Position numbers and translations under genes: made by a program. From contig NZ_JAHVAA010000011.1 in NCBI RefSeq assembly GCF_019264485.1, positions 711,213 through 775,212 of the forward strand: DNA of 64,000 nt, given 5' to 3'. Shown here one piece after another: positions 17,770 to 27,444 of this stretch. The notes below the pieces were generated by a model that made no database searches, was not told the DNA's origin, and worked only from the letters and a program-made list of their open reading frames with translations. The number at the start of each line of letters is the position of its first letter. Position 1 is the stretch's first letter. The stretch is from Sediminibacterium sp. GTDB taxonomy: Bacteria; Bacteroidota; Bacteroidia; Chitinophagales; Chitinophagaceae.

Positions 17770-19653
17770 ATGAAACAGCAACCGGAAGACCAGCTTTCTT
17801 TAAGTGAGGTACATGGCACAGTAGATACCACGGTGCCACGAAAAGGATGGAGAAGAATATTGGCTTATCTCGGCCCCGCTTACCTTGTAAGTGTGGGGTA
17901 TATGGACCCCGGTAACTGGGCAACAGATTTACAGGGCGGTGCCAAATTCGGTTACCAGCTGATTTGGGTATTACTCATGAGTAACCTGATGGCATTATTG
18001 CTGCAAAGCCTGAGTGCGCGTTTGGGTATTGTGAGAAGGAGAGACCTTGCCCAGGCCAACCGGGAAACCTACCCGCCCTTTGTTAATTTCTGTTTGTATA
18101 TACTTGCAGAGCTGGCCATAGCCGCAACCGACCTTGCTGAAGTAGTGGGCATGGCCATTGGTATTCATTTACTCACCGGGCTTCCTTTAATCTGGGGAAC
18201 CGCTATTACGGTGCTCGATACTTTTCTTTTTCTTTTATTACAACGATATGGTATCAGAAAAATGGAAGCTTTTATTCTGGCACTGGTAGCCACCATTGGT
18301 GTTTCTTTCCTGATTGAAATACTGATTGCAAAACCTGACCTGAAAGAAGTAGTAACCGGTTTTATACCATCTGCATTCAGTCATGAATCACTTTATATTG
18401 CTGTTGGTATTATTGGAGCCACAGTAATGCCCCATAATTTATACCTGCATTCAGCATTGGTACAAACCAGAAAAATTGGTGCCGACCAACGCAGTATCAA
18501 ACGTGCACTCAAATATAATTTTATAGATAGCCTTGTAGCACTGAACGCAGCTTTTTTTGTAAATGCAGCTATTCTGGTGCTGGCGGCAACTGTTTTTTTT
18601 AAAACAGGCAATACTGACGTGGCCAGAATTGAAGATGCGCATCAGTTATTGCAACCATTACTGGGTACAGAAATGGCACCTATTTTATTTGCTGTTGCAC
18701 TGATTGCAGCCGGACAAAGCTCTACCATCACCGGAACACTGGCCGGACAAATTGTAATGGAAGGTTATTTGCGTTTACGGCTGAATCCCTGGCTCAGACG
18801 TTTGCTGACAAGACTGATTGCCATTATACCTGCAGTGATTGTGATTAGTATTTATGGCGACAATAAAGTAGATGACCTGCTGGTGTTTAGTCAGGTAATA
18901 TTGAGTTTACAACTGGGTTTTGCGGTTATACCACTGATTCATTTTGTAAGTGACAAGGAAACCATGGGCAGTTTTGTCATCAAACCATGGGTTAAAATAG
19001 CTGCATGGGTAGTGGCAATTGTTCTGGTTTTCCTGAATGTAAAACTGGTAGCAGAAGAAGCATTGCAGGTATATAGTTCAGCAGGAGAATGGGGCTTGAA
19101 AATTTTAGTGACGATACTGATCCTTGGTTTCTTATGGCTATTTCTCGTGATGACTTTCCTTCCTTTCTTCAAAAAAAGAAAACAAAGACAGCAGGCTGCC
19201 ATTCATGGTGAATGGGCACAATTGAATGATCTTTCAGTTAGTAATATCAAAAAAATTGCGGTGGCATTGGATTTTACCAAAGCAGATGAAAAACTCATTG
19301 CTCATGCACTGGCGCAGGGAAATAAAAATGTATCGCTTTTATTGATTCATGTGGTAGAAAGTGTATCGGCCAAATATTTAGGTACGGCCAGTGATGATGA
19401 AGAAACAAGAGTAGACCAGCAGAGACTCAATCATTACTGTTTGCAGTTGCAAAAACAGGGTTATCAGGCAGAGGGTTTATTGGGTTATAAGAACAGGGTA
19501 ACAGAAATTATCCGCATGGTGAAAGAAGCCGAGGCTGATATGGTGGTGATGGGGGCACACAGACACAGTGGCTGGAAAGACTATCTTTTTGGAGAAACCA
19601 TTGAAGATGTACGCCATGCCCTGCAAATACCTGTATTGATCGTAAACGTTTGA
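17770..19653 (+). CDS. mntH: Nramp-family Mn2+/divalent metal transporter with C-terminal universal-stress domain
   Basis: Proton-coupled metal importer in the inner membrane, 627 residues. The N-terminal ~450 residues are an Nramp domain with the metal-binding motif MDPGNWAT in TM1 and MPHNLYLHS in TM6. After a Lys/Arg-rich linker (FFKKRKQRQQ), residues from about 490 form a UspA domain (KKIAVALDFTKADEKLI, VVMGAHRHSGWKDYLFGETIEDV) with the nucleotide-binding loop. Nramp proteins usually end near 400-450 residues, so the Usp domain is a true fusion that could gate transport by nucleotide state; that is inference. It is translated 1 bp after mntR. Confidence 0.94.
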   Translation: MKQQPEDQLSLSEVHGTVDTTVPRKGWRRILAYLGPAYLVSVGYMDPGNWATDLQGGAKFGYQLIWVLLMSNLMALLLQSLSARLGIVRRRDLAQANRETYPPFVNFCLYILAELAIAATDLAEVVGMAIGIHLLTGLPLIWGTAITVLDTFLFLLLQRYGIRKMEAFILALVATIGVSFLIEILIAKPDLKEVVTGFIPSAFSHESLYIAVGIIGATVMPHNLYLHSALVQTRKIGADQRSIKRALKYNFIDSLVALNAAFFVNAAILVLAATVFFKTGNTDVARIEDAHQLLQPLLGTEMAPILFAVALIAAGQSSTITGTLAGQIVMEGYLRLRLNPWLRRLLTRLIAIIPAVIVISIYGDNKVDDLLVFSQVILSLQLGFAVIPLIHFVSDKETMGSFVIKPWVKIAAWVVAIVLVFLNVKLVAEEALQVYSSAGEWGLKILVTILILGFLWLFLVMTFLPFFKKRKQRQQAAIHGEWAQLNDLSVSNIKKIAVALDFTKADEKLIAHALAQGNKNVSLLLIHVVESVSAKYLGTASDDEETRVDQQRLNHYCLQLQKQGYQAEGLLGYKNRVTEIIRMVKEAEADMVVMGAHRHSGWKDYLFGETIEDVRHALQIPVLIVNV

Positions 19654-19708
19654 GTAAAAAGTCTGGATAAACTAGTTCCTATTAGGGACACAGAAAGCTT
19701 GAAATCAT

Positions 19709-19716
19709 TACTTTTG
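19709..19716 (+). promoter_or_regulatory. Candidate -7 promoter element of icd
   Basis: TACTTTTG fits the Bacteroidota consensus TAnnTTTG and would place the start of transcription about 20 bp before the icd ATG. A clear -33 TTTG is not present at the expected distance. Confidence 0.4.
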
Positions 19717-19744
19717 TCACCGTTTATCATTTAAAACTATCGCA

Positions 19745-20977
19745 ATGGCGCAAAAAATCAAAGTAGCAAATCCGGTGGTGGAACTGGATGGTGATGAGAT
19801 GACCAGAATCATCTGGAAATTTATCAAGGAAAAATTGATCCTTCCTTACCTGGAAGTAGATATCAAATATTATGACCTCGGAATGGAGTACCGCGATGAA
19901 ACCAATGACCAGGTGACCATCGATGCGGCCAATGCCATTAAACAGTATGGTGTAGGTATTAAATGTGCTACCATTACACCCGATGAAGAGCGCGTAAAGG
20001 AGTTTAGCCTGAAACAAATGTGGAAGAGTCCGAACGGAACCATCCGTAATATACTCGATGGTACCGTGTTCCGTGAGCCCATCGTTTGTAAGAATGTTCC
20101 CCGTTTAGTACCCAACTGGACTGCACCTATCTGTATTGGTCGTCATGCTTTTGGTGATCAGTACCGTGCAACAGACTTTGTAACCAAAGGCAAAGGTAAA
20201 CTCACTGTAAAATTTGAAGGTGAAGACGGCACTGTTCAGGAGTTTGAAGTATTTAATTTTAAAGGAGATGGTGTTGCACTGGCAATGTACAATACCGATG
20301 AAAGTATCAAAGGTTTTGCACGTTCTTGTTTTAACCAGGCATTGAGCAAAAAATGGCCTTTATACCTGTCAACTAAAAATACCATCCTGAAAAAATACGA
20401 TGGTCGTTTCAAAGATATTTTTGAAGACATTTATCAGAATGAATTCAAAACTGCATTTACAGAAGCAGGTATTACTTATGAGCATCGCCTGATTGATGAC
20501 ATGGTAGCCAGTGCACTAAAATGGAACGGTAATTTTGTATGGGCCTGTAAAAACTATGATGGTGATGTACAAAGCGATACTGTTGCGCAAGGTTTTGGTT
20601 CACTCGGTCTTATGACTTCTACACTGGTAACACCAGATGGTAAAGTTATGGAAGCAGAAGCCGCACATGGAACTGTAACACGCCACTACCGTGAGCACCA
20701 GAAAGGGAAGCCGACATCAACCAACCCGATTGCATCTATTTTCGCATGGACAAGAGGTTTGGAGTTTCGTGGTAAACTCGATGGAAATCAGGAACTGATT
20801 AATTTCTGTCAGGCATTAGAGCAGGTTTGTGTTGAAACCGTTGAAAGTGGTAAAATGACCAAGGATCTCGCTGTATGTATCCATGGTAATAAAGTAAATC
20901 ATGGTGAACACTATCTGTACACAGAGGAGTTCCTGGAAGCGCTGGATCAGAACCTGAAAGCGAAACTCGGGCAATAG
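19745..20977 (+). CDS. icd: NADP-dependent isocitrate dehydrogenase
   Basis: Oxidative decarboxylation of isocitrate to 2-oxoglutarate in the TCA cycle. The 410-residue protein belongs to the eukaryote-like homodimeric NADP-IDH group ([59 protein letters not shown]). Substrate and metal residues are present, including [10 protein letters not shown] and the [18 protein letters not shown] segment. The length is normal. It is convergent with smpB, with a long inverted repeat between them. Confidence 0.96.
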   Translation: MAQKIKVANPVVELDGDEMTRIIWKFIKEKLILPYLEVDIKYYDLGMEYRDETNDQVTIDAANAIKQYGVGIKCATITPDEERVKEFSLKQMWKSPNGTIRNILDGTVFREPIVCKNVPRLVPNWTAPICIGRHAFGDQYRATDFVTKGKGKLTVKFEGEDGTVQEFEVFNFKGDGVALAMYNTDESIKGFARSCFNQALSKKWPLYLSTKNTILKKYDGRFKDIFEDIYQNEFKTAFTEAGITYEHRLIDDMVASALKWNGNFVWACKNYDGDVQSDTVAQGFGSLGLMTSTLVTPDGKVMEAEAAHGTVTRHYREHQKGKPTSTNPIASIFAWTRGLEFRGKLDGNQELINFCQALEQVCVETVESGKMTKDLAVCIHGNKVNHGEHYLYTEEFLEALDQNLKAKLGQ

Positions 20978-20985
20978 AATAATTT

Positions 20986-21067
20986 TTTGAATTTTTGATC
21001 TTTGATTTTTTGATTTGAGATATATAATAAATCAAAAAATCAAAAAATCAAAGATCAAAAATTCAAA
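20986..21067. repeat. Word-type inverted repeat (TTTTTGATC family), 31-bp perfect arms
   Basis: Arms at 20986-21016 (starting TTTGAATTTTTGATC) and 21037-21067 are perfectly complementary over 31 bp. The words are TTTTTGATC, TTTGATT and TTTTTTGATT. It fills the gap between convergent icd and smpB, ending 2 bp before the smpB stop. This is the longest perfect stem in the window. Confidence 0.9.
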
Positions 21068-21069
21068 CT

Positions 21070-21510
21070 TTACTTAAGAAATCTTTTAATTTCCTTCTGC
21101 ACATCCCTATCTTTAATGGTTTCACGTTTATCGTGGAGCTTTTTACCCTTGCCGAGACCAATCTCTACTTTCACCAGGTTTTTTTCATTCAGGAAAACAC
21201 GCAGCGGCACAATAGTGTATCCCTTTTCCTTTAATTTGGCCTGTATTTTTTTGAGTTCTCTTTTTTGTAATAACAGTTTTCTATCGTGAACGGCTATGTG
21301 ATTATTGGCTGTTCCATGAGTGTATTCGGCTATGTATAATGCACGAACCCATAATTCGCTGCCATCAAAAAAACAGAACGAATCATTGAAACTTACTTTA
21401 CCATCGCGTATCGACTTTACTTCAGTACCCAGCAATACAATACCTGCTACATATTTATCTTCTATGTAGTAATTATAATAAGCCTGCCTGTTGTTCATTT
21501 CTTTTGCCAT
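21070..21510 (-). CDS. smpB: SsrA-binding protein SmpB
   Basis: Partner of tmRNA in rescue of stalled ribosomes. The 146-residue protein has the SmpB signatures NRQAYYNYYIEDKYVAGIVLLGTEVKSIRDG and KLHDKRETIKDRD near the C-terminus, plus the basic tail. Normal length. The tmRNA gene itself is not in this window. Confidence 0.96.
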   Translation of the reverse strand: MAKEMNNRQAYYNYYIEDKYVAGIVLLGTEVKSIRDGKVSFNDSFCFFDGSELWVRALYIAEYTHGTANNHIAVHDRKLLLQKRELKKIQAKLKEKGYTIVPLRVFLNEKNLVKVEIGLGKGKKLHDKRETIKDRDVQKEIKRFLK

Positions 21511-21539
21511 GGCAGTAGGTAATGATAATGGGGTAGCAA

Positions 21540-22460
21540 CTAACTCCTGAAATGGATCGACAATTGCGCCAGTTTCTGTTTCAGGTTTTTTCTGTCGACG
21601 ATAAAATCGAGGAACCCATGTTCAAGTAAAAATTCACTGCGCTGAAAACCTTCAGGCAGGTCTTTTTTAATGGTTTCTTTGATCACACGTGGACCCGCAA
21701 AGCCAATGAGTGCACCAGGTTCAGCGATATTTAAATCGCCCAGCATACCAAAACTGGCAGAGATACCACCAAAAGTAGGGTCGGTGAGTAATGATATATA
21801 AGGTAAGCCTGCATCGCTCAATTGAGAGAGCTTGCCACTGGTTTTGGCCAATTGCATCAGGCTGAATGCACTCTCCATCATACGGGCACCACCACTTTTA
21901 CTGATAACGAGATAGGGGAGTTTATGTTCAATACAATAGTCTACTGCACGGCTGAATTTTTCACCCATCACACTTCCCAGTGAACCACCGATGAATTCAA
22001 AATCCATACAGGCAATCACATAACCTTCGCCTTCTATTTTTCCGGTAGCTACACGCATGGAATCTTTCAGGTCGGTCTTGGCATGTATTTCATCCAGTCT
22101 TTTCTGGTAAGGCTTCAGGTCGGTAAAACCTAAGGCATCCTTACTCCTGATCTGGTCAAAGAGTTCTGTATATTCTTTGTTATCGAACAGGAATTCATAA
22201 TAATCCTGGCTGCCGATACGATGATGGTAATTACATTTCGGACATACATACAGGTTTTCACTTAGTTCTGTCGTCGTACATATATAATTACATTCCGGAC
22301 ACTTGTTCCAGAGTCCTTCCGGTGTTTCTTTTTTATCGGCAGTAGAAGTGAGAATACCCTTACGGATTCTTTTGAACCAGCGGGGTTTATTCACATCTTC
22401 ACCTTGCGCATCTTCACCTGTCAGATTTGCTTCAAAATCCTCTTCACGTTCTTTTTTCAT
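21540..22460 (-). CDS. accD: Acetyl-CoA carboxylase carboxyltransferase subunit beta
   Basis: Beta half of the carboxyltransferase that makes malonyl-CoA for fatty acid synthesis. The protein has 306 residues when started at the ATG at 22460, which fits the family. A four-Cys zinc ribbon (CPECNYIC...CPKCNYHH) precedes the crotonase-fold domain ([69 protein letters not shown]). An upstream in-frame extension would be translated from a palindromic repeat, so it is unlikely. accA is not in the window. Confidence 0.95.
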   Translation of the reverse strand: MKKEREEDFEANLTGEDAQGEDVNKPRWFKRIRKGILTSTADKKETPEGLWNKCPECNYICTTTELSENLYVCPKCNYHHRIGSQDYYEFLFDNKEYTELFDQIRSKDALGFTDLKPYQKRLDEIHAKTDLKDSMRVATGKIEGEGYVIACMDFEFIGGSLGSVMGEKFSRAVDYCIEHKLPYLVISKSGGARMMESAFSLMQLAKTSGKLSQLSDAGLPYISLLTDPTFGGISASFGMLGDLNIAEPGALIGFAGPRVIKETIKKDLPEGFQRSEFLLEHGFLDFIVDRKNLKQKLAQLSIHFRS

Positions 22461-22496
22461 AACGAGCAATGATTGGGGGGCTAAGATAGGGATATA

Positions 22497-22580
22497 AGTC
22501 GGAAAGTCCGAAAGACCATGAGTCGGAAAGTCTGAATGATGGTTTATGCAAAACAATCATTCAGACTTTCCGACTTTCGG
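22497..22580. repeat. Word-type inverted repeat (GAAAGTCCG family)
   Basis: Perfect 20-bp arms at 22521-22540 and 22557-22576 (AGTCGGAAAGTCTGAATGAT and its complement). Outer words GTCCGAAAGACC and GGTCTTT extend the stem with a bulge. It lies between fbaA and accD on the same strand. Confidence 0.85.
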
Positions 22581-22584
22581 TCTT

Positions 22585-23652
22585 TTACGCGTTTCTGTTA
22601 ATACAATTCAGGTCCTCAAATGCCAGTTCCAGGCGTTTGGAGAAGCTTTCTTCACCTTTGCGGAGCCATACGCGCGGGTCATAGAATTTTTTATTGGGTT
22701 TATCGGCCCCTTCGGGGTTGCCTAACTGCCCCTGGAGATAGGCTTCATTCTTTTTATAAAAGTCTTTGATTCCTTCCCAGAAAGCCCACTGCAGATCGGT
22801 ATCAATATTCATTTTAATGGCACCATAACCAATGGCTTCCCTGATCTGATGTTGTGGTGAACCGCTTCCTCCATGGAATACAAAATACACAGGTTTTTTA
22901 CCGGTCTTCAGCTCCTGTTCAATATACACCTGGCTGTTATTCAATATTTCAGGACGCAACTCTACATTGCCCGGACTGTATACGCCATGTACATTTCCAA
23001 AAGCAGCAGCAACTGTAAACAGTTTACCTACTTTGCTTAATTCAGTATAAGCGTAAGCCACATGTTGTGGTTGTGTATAAAGTTTATCATTTTCAATACC
23101 ACTGTTATCAACACCATCTTCTTCACCACCGGTAACACCCAGTTCAATTTCAATACTCATTCCCAATGGAGCCATGCGTTTGTAAAATTCAACTGAGGTG
23201 TGAATATTCTCTTCGATGGGTTCTTCAGAAAGGTCGAGCATATGTGAACTGAACAATGGCTGACCTTTTTCTTTATAGAATTGTTCGCCGGCATCAATTA
23301 AACCACTTACCCATGGCAACCATTTCTTGGCAGCATGATCGGTATGTAAGATAACGGGAACACCATAATATTTTGCTACATTATGAATATGCAAAGCACC
23401 AGAAATGCCACCTGCAATATTTCCCTGTAAATTATCATTGGGCATTCCTTTTCCGGCCACAAACTGCGCACCGCCATTTGAAAATTGAATGATAACAGGA
23501 GAATTTACTTTGGCTGCTGTTTCCAGTGTGGCGTTAATGGTATTACTGCCAATCGTATTTACGGCAGGTAATGCAAACTGATTATCTTTTGCATCATTAT
23601 ACAATGCTTCCAGTTCTTCACCGAATAAAACGCCGGCCCTGTACTTTTTCAT
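22585..23652 (-). CDS. fbaA: Class II fructose-bisphosphate aldolase
   Basis: Cleaves fructose-1,6-bisphosphate in glycolysis using zinc. The 355-residue protein matches the class IIA type: FALPAVNTIGSNTINATLETA, zinc ligands in ILHTDHAAKKWLPWV, catalytic segment IEIELGVTGGEEDGVD, phosphate loop FVFHGGSGSP and GAIKMNIDTDLQWAFW. Normal length. Inverted repeats of different word families lie on both sides. Confidence 0.96.
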   Translation of the reverse strand: MKKYRAGVLFGEELEALYNDAKDNQFALPAVNTIGSNTINATLETAAKVNSPVIIQFSNGGAQFVAGKGMPNDNLQGNIAGGISGALHIHNVAKYYGVPVILHTDHAAKKWLPWVSGLIDAGEQFYKEKGQPLFSSHMLDLSEEPIEENIHTSVEFYKRMAPLGMSIEIELGVTGGEEDGVDNSGIENDKLYTQPQHVAYAYTELSKVGKLFTVAAAFGNVHGVYSPGNVELRPEILNNSQVYIEQELKTGKKPVYFVFHGGSGSPQHQIREAIGYGAIKMNIDTDLQWAFWEGIKDFYKKNEAYLQGQLGNPEGADKPNKKFYDPRVWLRKGEESFSKRLELAFEDLNCINRNA

Positions 23653-23697
23653 GTTTGTTCTTGTTTTGTAGATTATGGAGAATCGTGAGTCGTGAAT

Positions 23698-23764
23698 CGT
23701 GAATGGGGAATGGTCAATAGTGCGTAGTCAGTATTTATTCACGATTGACCATTCACCAGTCACG
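23698..23764. repeat. Word-type inverted repeat (GTGAAT family)
   Basis: Arms at 23698-23726 (CGTGAATGGGGAATGGTCAA...) and 23736-23764 pair at about 24 of 29 positions. It lies upstream of fbaA and downstream of the cobalamin-binding-like gene. Confidence 0.75.
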
Positions 23765-23809
23765 CTCAACATTAGGGCGGCAAGATACTCCACTTACCGC
23801 AAACACATG

Positions 23810-24628
23810 TTAGCTTTTTGAGCTTGTGGATGAACTGTTGATTCTGTTTAATAACCCGCAAAAATAGGCAGGCGCCTGCATTAAACGGCTGCCATACCAG
23901 CTGAACATTTCTCCGTCAACCAGTTCTATCCTGGCAGCCGGTAACAGGTGTTGCAATGCTTCCATATGCTTACCGGAAAAAGGGTAGGGCTCTGATGATA
24001 AAAGAATCAGTTCGGGTGATAATATCTGTAACGCTTCTACAGAAGTTTCCGGGTATCGGCTGGCCGAAGCAAAGAGGTTATTGAATGTACAATACCCAAG
24101 CATATCATGGATAAAAGTATCCGACCCGATCGTCATATAAGGGTCTTTCCAGATCAGGTAAACACAGTTTTTTGGAGGGGTTCCCTTGCTTTGTTCCTGC
24201 AGTTGCGCGAAGCCCTCTGCTGTTTTTTGAATGATGGCGGCTGCTTTTTTTTCTTTTCCAGTAATAATACCTATCTGCCTGATCATATCATAGGCTTCCG
24301 GTAAAGTATGAATATCACTTGTCCATACCGGTGCAATAGTTTGCAGTGCTTCAACCTGTTCTTTTACATTTTCTTCCTTATTGGCAATAATAAGGTCTGG
24401 TTGCAATGCCGCAATGCGGTCTGGCTTTATATCTTTTGTTCCGCCAATCCTTGTTTTATTTCGAAACCATGATATGGGATGCACACAGAATTTTGTGATA
24501 CCCACTACTTCATCTTCCAGATTCAGGTCTGCAAGTAACTCTGTCTGTGAAGGAACGAGAGAAATAATTCTCTTGGGTACTGAAGCAAGTGAAATGGTAT
24601 TGCCTGTCTGATCGGTGTACAAAGCCAT
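23810..24628 (-). CDS. BtuF-like helical-backbone metal receptor / cobalamin-binding protein
   Basis: A 272-residue protein of the periplasmic-binding class that captures cobalamin or metal chelates. The N-terminal lobe (VPKRIISLVPSQTELLADL, VVGITKFCVHP), the linker helix and the C-terminal lobe (CVYLIWKDPYMTIGSDTFIHDML, SPELILLSSEPYPFSGKH) are all present. Starting at the conserved MALYTDQTG (ATG at 24628) leaves no signal peptide, and the 20-residue upstream extension does not look like one either, so location is uncertain. No ABC permease or ATPase is adjacent. Confidence 0.82.
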   Translation of the reverse strand: MALYTDQTGNTISLASVPKRIISLVPSQTELLADLNLEDEVVGITKFCVHPISWFRNKTRIGGTKDIKPDRIAALQPDLIIANKEENVKEQVEALQTIAPVWTSDIHTLPEAYDMIRQIGIITGKEKKAAAIIQKTAEGFAQLQEQSKGTPPKNCVYLIWKDPYMTIGSDTFIHDMLGYCTFNNLFASASRYPETSVEALQILSPELILLSSEPYPFSGKHMEALQHLLPAARIELVDGEMFSWYGSRLMQAPAYFCGLLNRINSSSTSSKS

Positions 24629-24659
24629 GCTGCAAAATACAGAAGTTCTGCTGATCAGG

Positions 24660-24851
24660 TTATGAAGCACTGGTGTCGAAAGCAACAAGTGGGATGCTGC
24701 TGTCTGACTGACTATATGCTTTTTCTGCTAATTTTTTCCAGCCGGCGAATAAGGCATTGTATTCGGGTGTAAGATAAGAGGAGAGCAGGGAAGCTAATTT
24801 CTCCACTGCTTGTACAGAAATGGTTACCGATGTTTCAATCCTTGGTTTCAT
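24660..24851 (-). CDS. Small hypothetical protein (63 aa)
   Basis: An ORF with ATG start and protein-like composition (MKPRIETSVTISVQAVEKLA, then SSYLTPEYNALFAGWKKLAE). It fills the gap between the LysR and BtuF-like genes on the same strand, ending 31 bp before the latter. I do not recognise it. It is supported only by coding-like sequence and spacing. Confidence 0.4.
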   Translation of the reverse strand: MKPRIETSVTISVQAVEKLASLLSSYLTPEYNALFAGWKKLAEKAYSQSDSSIPLVAFDTSAS

Positions 24852-24910
24852 CCCGCAAACATAGGAAGTGTTTTATAACCTGATTTATCAGGTATTGTTA
24901 TTGGTTATAA

Positions 24911-25810
24911 CTAAAAGTTATAAATCTTTTCGGCTATTCTGATGAGTGTACGGTTGAGTTCGCTGTTTTCACCCTTGCGTTCTATGAAGTAGAAATTTCT
25001 TTCGATATGCAGACCGGTGAAATGAATTTCTGTCAGCTCGCCCTGTTCCAGTTCTTTTAGAACAGAACGTCGGGGAAGAAAACCAAGCAGGTCTGATTCT
25101 ACCAGAAAATTCTTCAATGCTTCCGTTCCGCCGAGGCGGGCTTTTACCTGCAGGGAACTCATTTTTATTTTTTTCTTTTCCAGCGCAGCACGCAGGGCAG
25201 TAAGGGTACCGCTTCCCATTTCCCGAAGTGCCAATGGAAGGGTCTTGAGTTCTTCCAGTTCATATTGTTTCTTTTTTGCGATGGCACTTTTTTTACTGCA
25301 AACAGCTACTACTTTATCGGTAATAAACGGGCGGTGACTTACCTGCATTAATTTGGAACGACCTTCTACAATGCCAAGATTAATTTCGCCATTCAATAAA
25401 GCCTGTAATACGATTTCTGTGTTACGGTTCAGTAAGTTGATAATGATTTGCGGGTACCTTGACTGAAAAGCAGATAAAACTTTGGGTAGAATATATAAAG
25501 CCACTGTAGTACTGGCTCCCAGTTTCAAAGTACCTTTTACCTGTAATAAGTCTTTGATGGCCGACAGTTCGAATTCTGTTTGTTCCTGTATGGATTTTAC
25601 TTCGGTAATTTTTTCATACAGGAGCCGACCCGCTTCCGTTAGTTCAATACTCACTCCTTTTCTTTCAAACAAACGGGTAGCATACTGTTCTTCCAGGTTT
25701 CTGATATGTTTGCTGATGGCGGGCTGTGAAATGAAAAGTAACTGACTCGCTTTTGAAAAACTTTTCTGTCTGGCTACTTCAAGAAAAACTTCATGCTTTA
25801 CGGAGAGCAT
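24911..25810 (-). CDS. LysR-family transcriptional regulator
   Basis: A 299-residue regulator. The N-terminal HTH (FLEVARQKSFSKASQLLFISQPAISKHIRNLEE) is followed by a linker helix and the effector-binding domain (GTLKLGASTTVALYILPKVLSAFQ, GEINLGIVEG). It begins 46 bp after the terminator of the upstream cystathionine synthase gene, so it likely has its own promoter. The proximity to sulfur amino acid metabolism suggests, but does not show, a CysB-like role. Confidence 0.92.
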   Translation of the reverse strand: MLSVKHEVFLEVARQKSFSKASQLLFISQPAISKHIRNLEEQYATRLFERKGVSIELTEAGRLLYEKITEVKSIQEQTEFELSAIKDLLQVKGTLKLGASTTVALYILPKVLSAFQSRYPQIIINLLNRNTEIVLQALLNGEINLGIVEGRSKLMQVSHRPFITDKVVAVCSKKSAIAKKKQYELEELKTLPLALREMGSGTLTALRAALEKKKIKMSSLQVKARLGGTEALKNFLVESDLLGFLPRRSVLKELEQGELTEIHFTGLHIERNFYFIERKGENSELNRTLIRIAEKIYNF

Positions 25811-25856
25811 TGTAATGGTTTAAAGAAGTATAAAGGTATTCTTTAAAAACTAGCAT

Positions 25857-25891
25857 AAAAAGCCCTGCAGATTTTCGTTGCAGGGCTTTTT
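25857..25891 (-). terminator. Rho-independent terminator of the cystathionine beta-synthase gene
   Basis: Stem AAAAAGCCCTGCA / TGCAGGGCTTTTT with a 9-nt loop, 13 bp downstream of the gene's stop on the minus strand. Confidence 0.9.
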
Positions 25892-25903
25892 ATATATAGT
25901 TAT

Positions 25904-27259
25904 TTACTTTGTCAAACTTTGTATCACATCATATTTGGTAATGATGTGGTAATCGCCTTTTTCATCTTTGGCCAATACGGCACCATTTTCTTTATTGATG
26001 AGGGTCCCTATTTTTTCAACGGGCGTAAGAAAGTCAACTACAGGATACGCATGTTCCAGTACACTCGATACAGAAGCATCTTTGAGTTCGGGATTGCTGA
26101 ATATTTTCTGGAACAAACCACTTTCACTCAGTGAACCTATCAATTCCCCATCTTTTAATACTGGTATTTGCTCAATATCGTATTTCTTCATGAGTTCTAC
26201 TGCTGCAGCTACTGTATGATCAGGTGCTACAGTAATGAGTTTTTGTCCGCCGCGGCCATTGATAATATCCTTGAACGTTTTAACGTCAAGAAAACCTCTT
26301 TCCATCATCCACTGGTCGTTGTATACTTTACCTACATACCGGCTTCCATGATCATGAAACACACAAACTACCACATCGTCTTTGGTTAGACTTGCTTTCA
26401 GCAGCATAAGTCCCTGTAAGCAACTACCCGCACTGTAACCACAGAATAACCCTTCTTCCTTTGCTATACGGCGAGCCATTACAGCACCATCTTTATCGGT
26501 CACCTGCACAAATTCATCAATTACACTCATATCATAGTTCTGCGGAACAAAATCTTCTCCGAAACCTTCTGATATATAGGGGTGCACTTCATTCATATCT
26601 ATCTCACCAGTCTTGAAATACTTGGTGAGCAATGAACCATATACGTCTACTGCCCATACCTTGATATTCGGATTTTTCTCTTTCAGGTACATGGCAGTTC
26701 CGGTAATGGTACCACCTGTTCCTGCTGTACACACAAAATGGGTGATTTTTCCTTCTGTCTGTTCCCAGATTTCAGGCCCGGTGGTTTCGTAATGAGCCTG
26801 ACGGTTGGCCAGGTTATCGTACTGGTTCATGTACATGGAATTGGGAATTTCCTTGCCCAGTCTTTTTGCAACACTATAATAACTGCGGGGATCTTCGGGG
26901 AGTACGTTGGTTGGACAAACAATCACTTCTGCGCCAACCGCTTTGAGGATATCTGCTTTTTCTTTTGATTGTTTATCAGTGGTAACAAAAATGCATTTGT
27001 ACCCTTTTACACAGGCTGCCAGTGCAAGGCCCATACCGGTATTACCGCTGGTGCCTTCAATGATGGTGCCGCCGGGTTTTAGTTTGCCTTCTTTTTCGGC
27101 TACTTCAACCATTTTCAAAGCCATACGGTCTTTGATGGAATTACCGGGATTGAAATAATCTACCTTGGCCAGTACGGTGGCAGGAATGTCTTTTGCTACT
27201 TTATTCAGCTTAATCAGGGGAGTATTTCCGATCGTTTCGAGGATATTATTCAGCCACAT
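25904..27259 (-). CDS. PLP-dependent cystathionine beta-synthase with CBS-domain pair
   Basis: A 451-residue fold-type II PLP enzyme with a C-terminal pair of CBS domains, the architecture of cystathionine beta-synthase (serine plus homocysteine to cystathionine). The PLP lysine lies in NPGNSIKDRMALKMV, the substrate loop is EGTSGNTGMGLALA, and the glycine-rich phosphate loop is TAGTGGTITGTA. The CBS pair starts near residue 335 (VAPDHTVAAAVELMKKYDIEQIPVLKDGELIG). Cysteine synthases lack these domains, so CBS is favoured. The ATG at 27259 begins the conserved MWLNNILETIGNTPL. Confidence 0.92.
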   Translation of the reverse strand: MWLNNILETIGNTPLIKLNKVAKDIPATVLAKVDYFNPGNSIKDRMALKMVEVAEKEGKLKPGGTIIEGTSGNTGMGLALAACVKGYKCIFVTTDKQSKEKADILKAVGAEVIVCPTNVLPEDPRSYYSVAKRLGKEIPNSMYMNQYDNLANRQAHYETTGPEIWEQTEGKITHFVCTAGTGGTITGTAMYLKEKNPNIKVWAVDVYGSLLTKYFKTGEIDMNEVHPYISEGFGEDFVPQNYDMSVIDEFVQVTDKDGAVMARRIAKEEGLFCGYSAGSCLQGLMLLKASLTKDDVVVCVFHDHGSRYVGKVYNDQWMMERGFLDVKTFKDIINGRGGQKLITVAPDHTVAAAVELMKKYDIEQIPVLKDGELIGSLSESGLFQKIFSNPELKDASVSSVLEHAYPVVDFLTPVEKIGTLINKENGAVLAKDEKGDYHIITKYDVIQSLTK

Positions 27260-27444
27260 GCTAAAACTAACGTTTGTTTGCAGCAAAGGTAAAGTTTTGC
27301 GGCTGCTGTTGAACAGCTAAGAAGGATTTAGCATTTTTCGTTGAAAACGATGGGGAAAAGAGGGTGGTGTACTCTCAATTGTGCATTTCTAACACCACTG
27401 CCTCTTGTTATGCAGCGATGTACGGTATAGAATCATAACCGGAA

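Noticed and set aside
22461..22556. N-terminal extension of AccD
   Set aside because: The added residues ([20 protein letters not shown]) are a translation of the GAAAGTCCG word repeat, and the zinc-ribbon start at 22460 gives the normal length.
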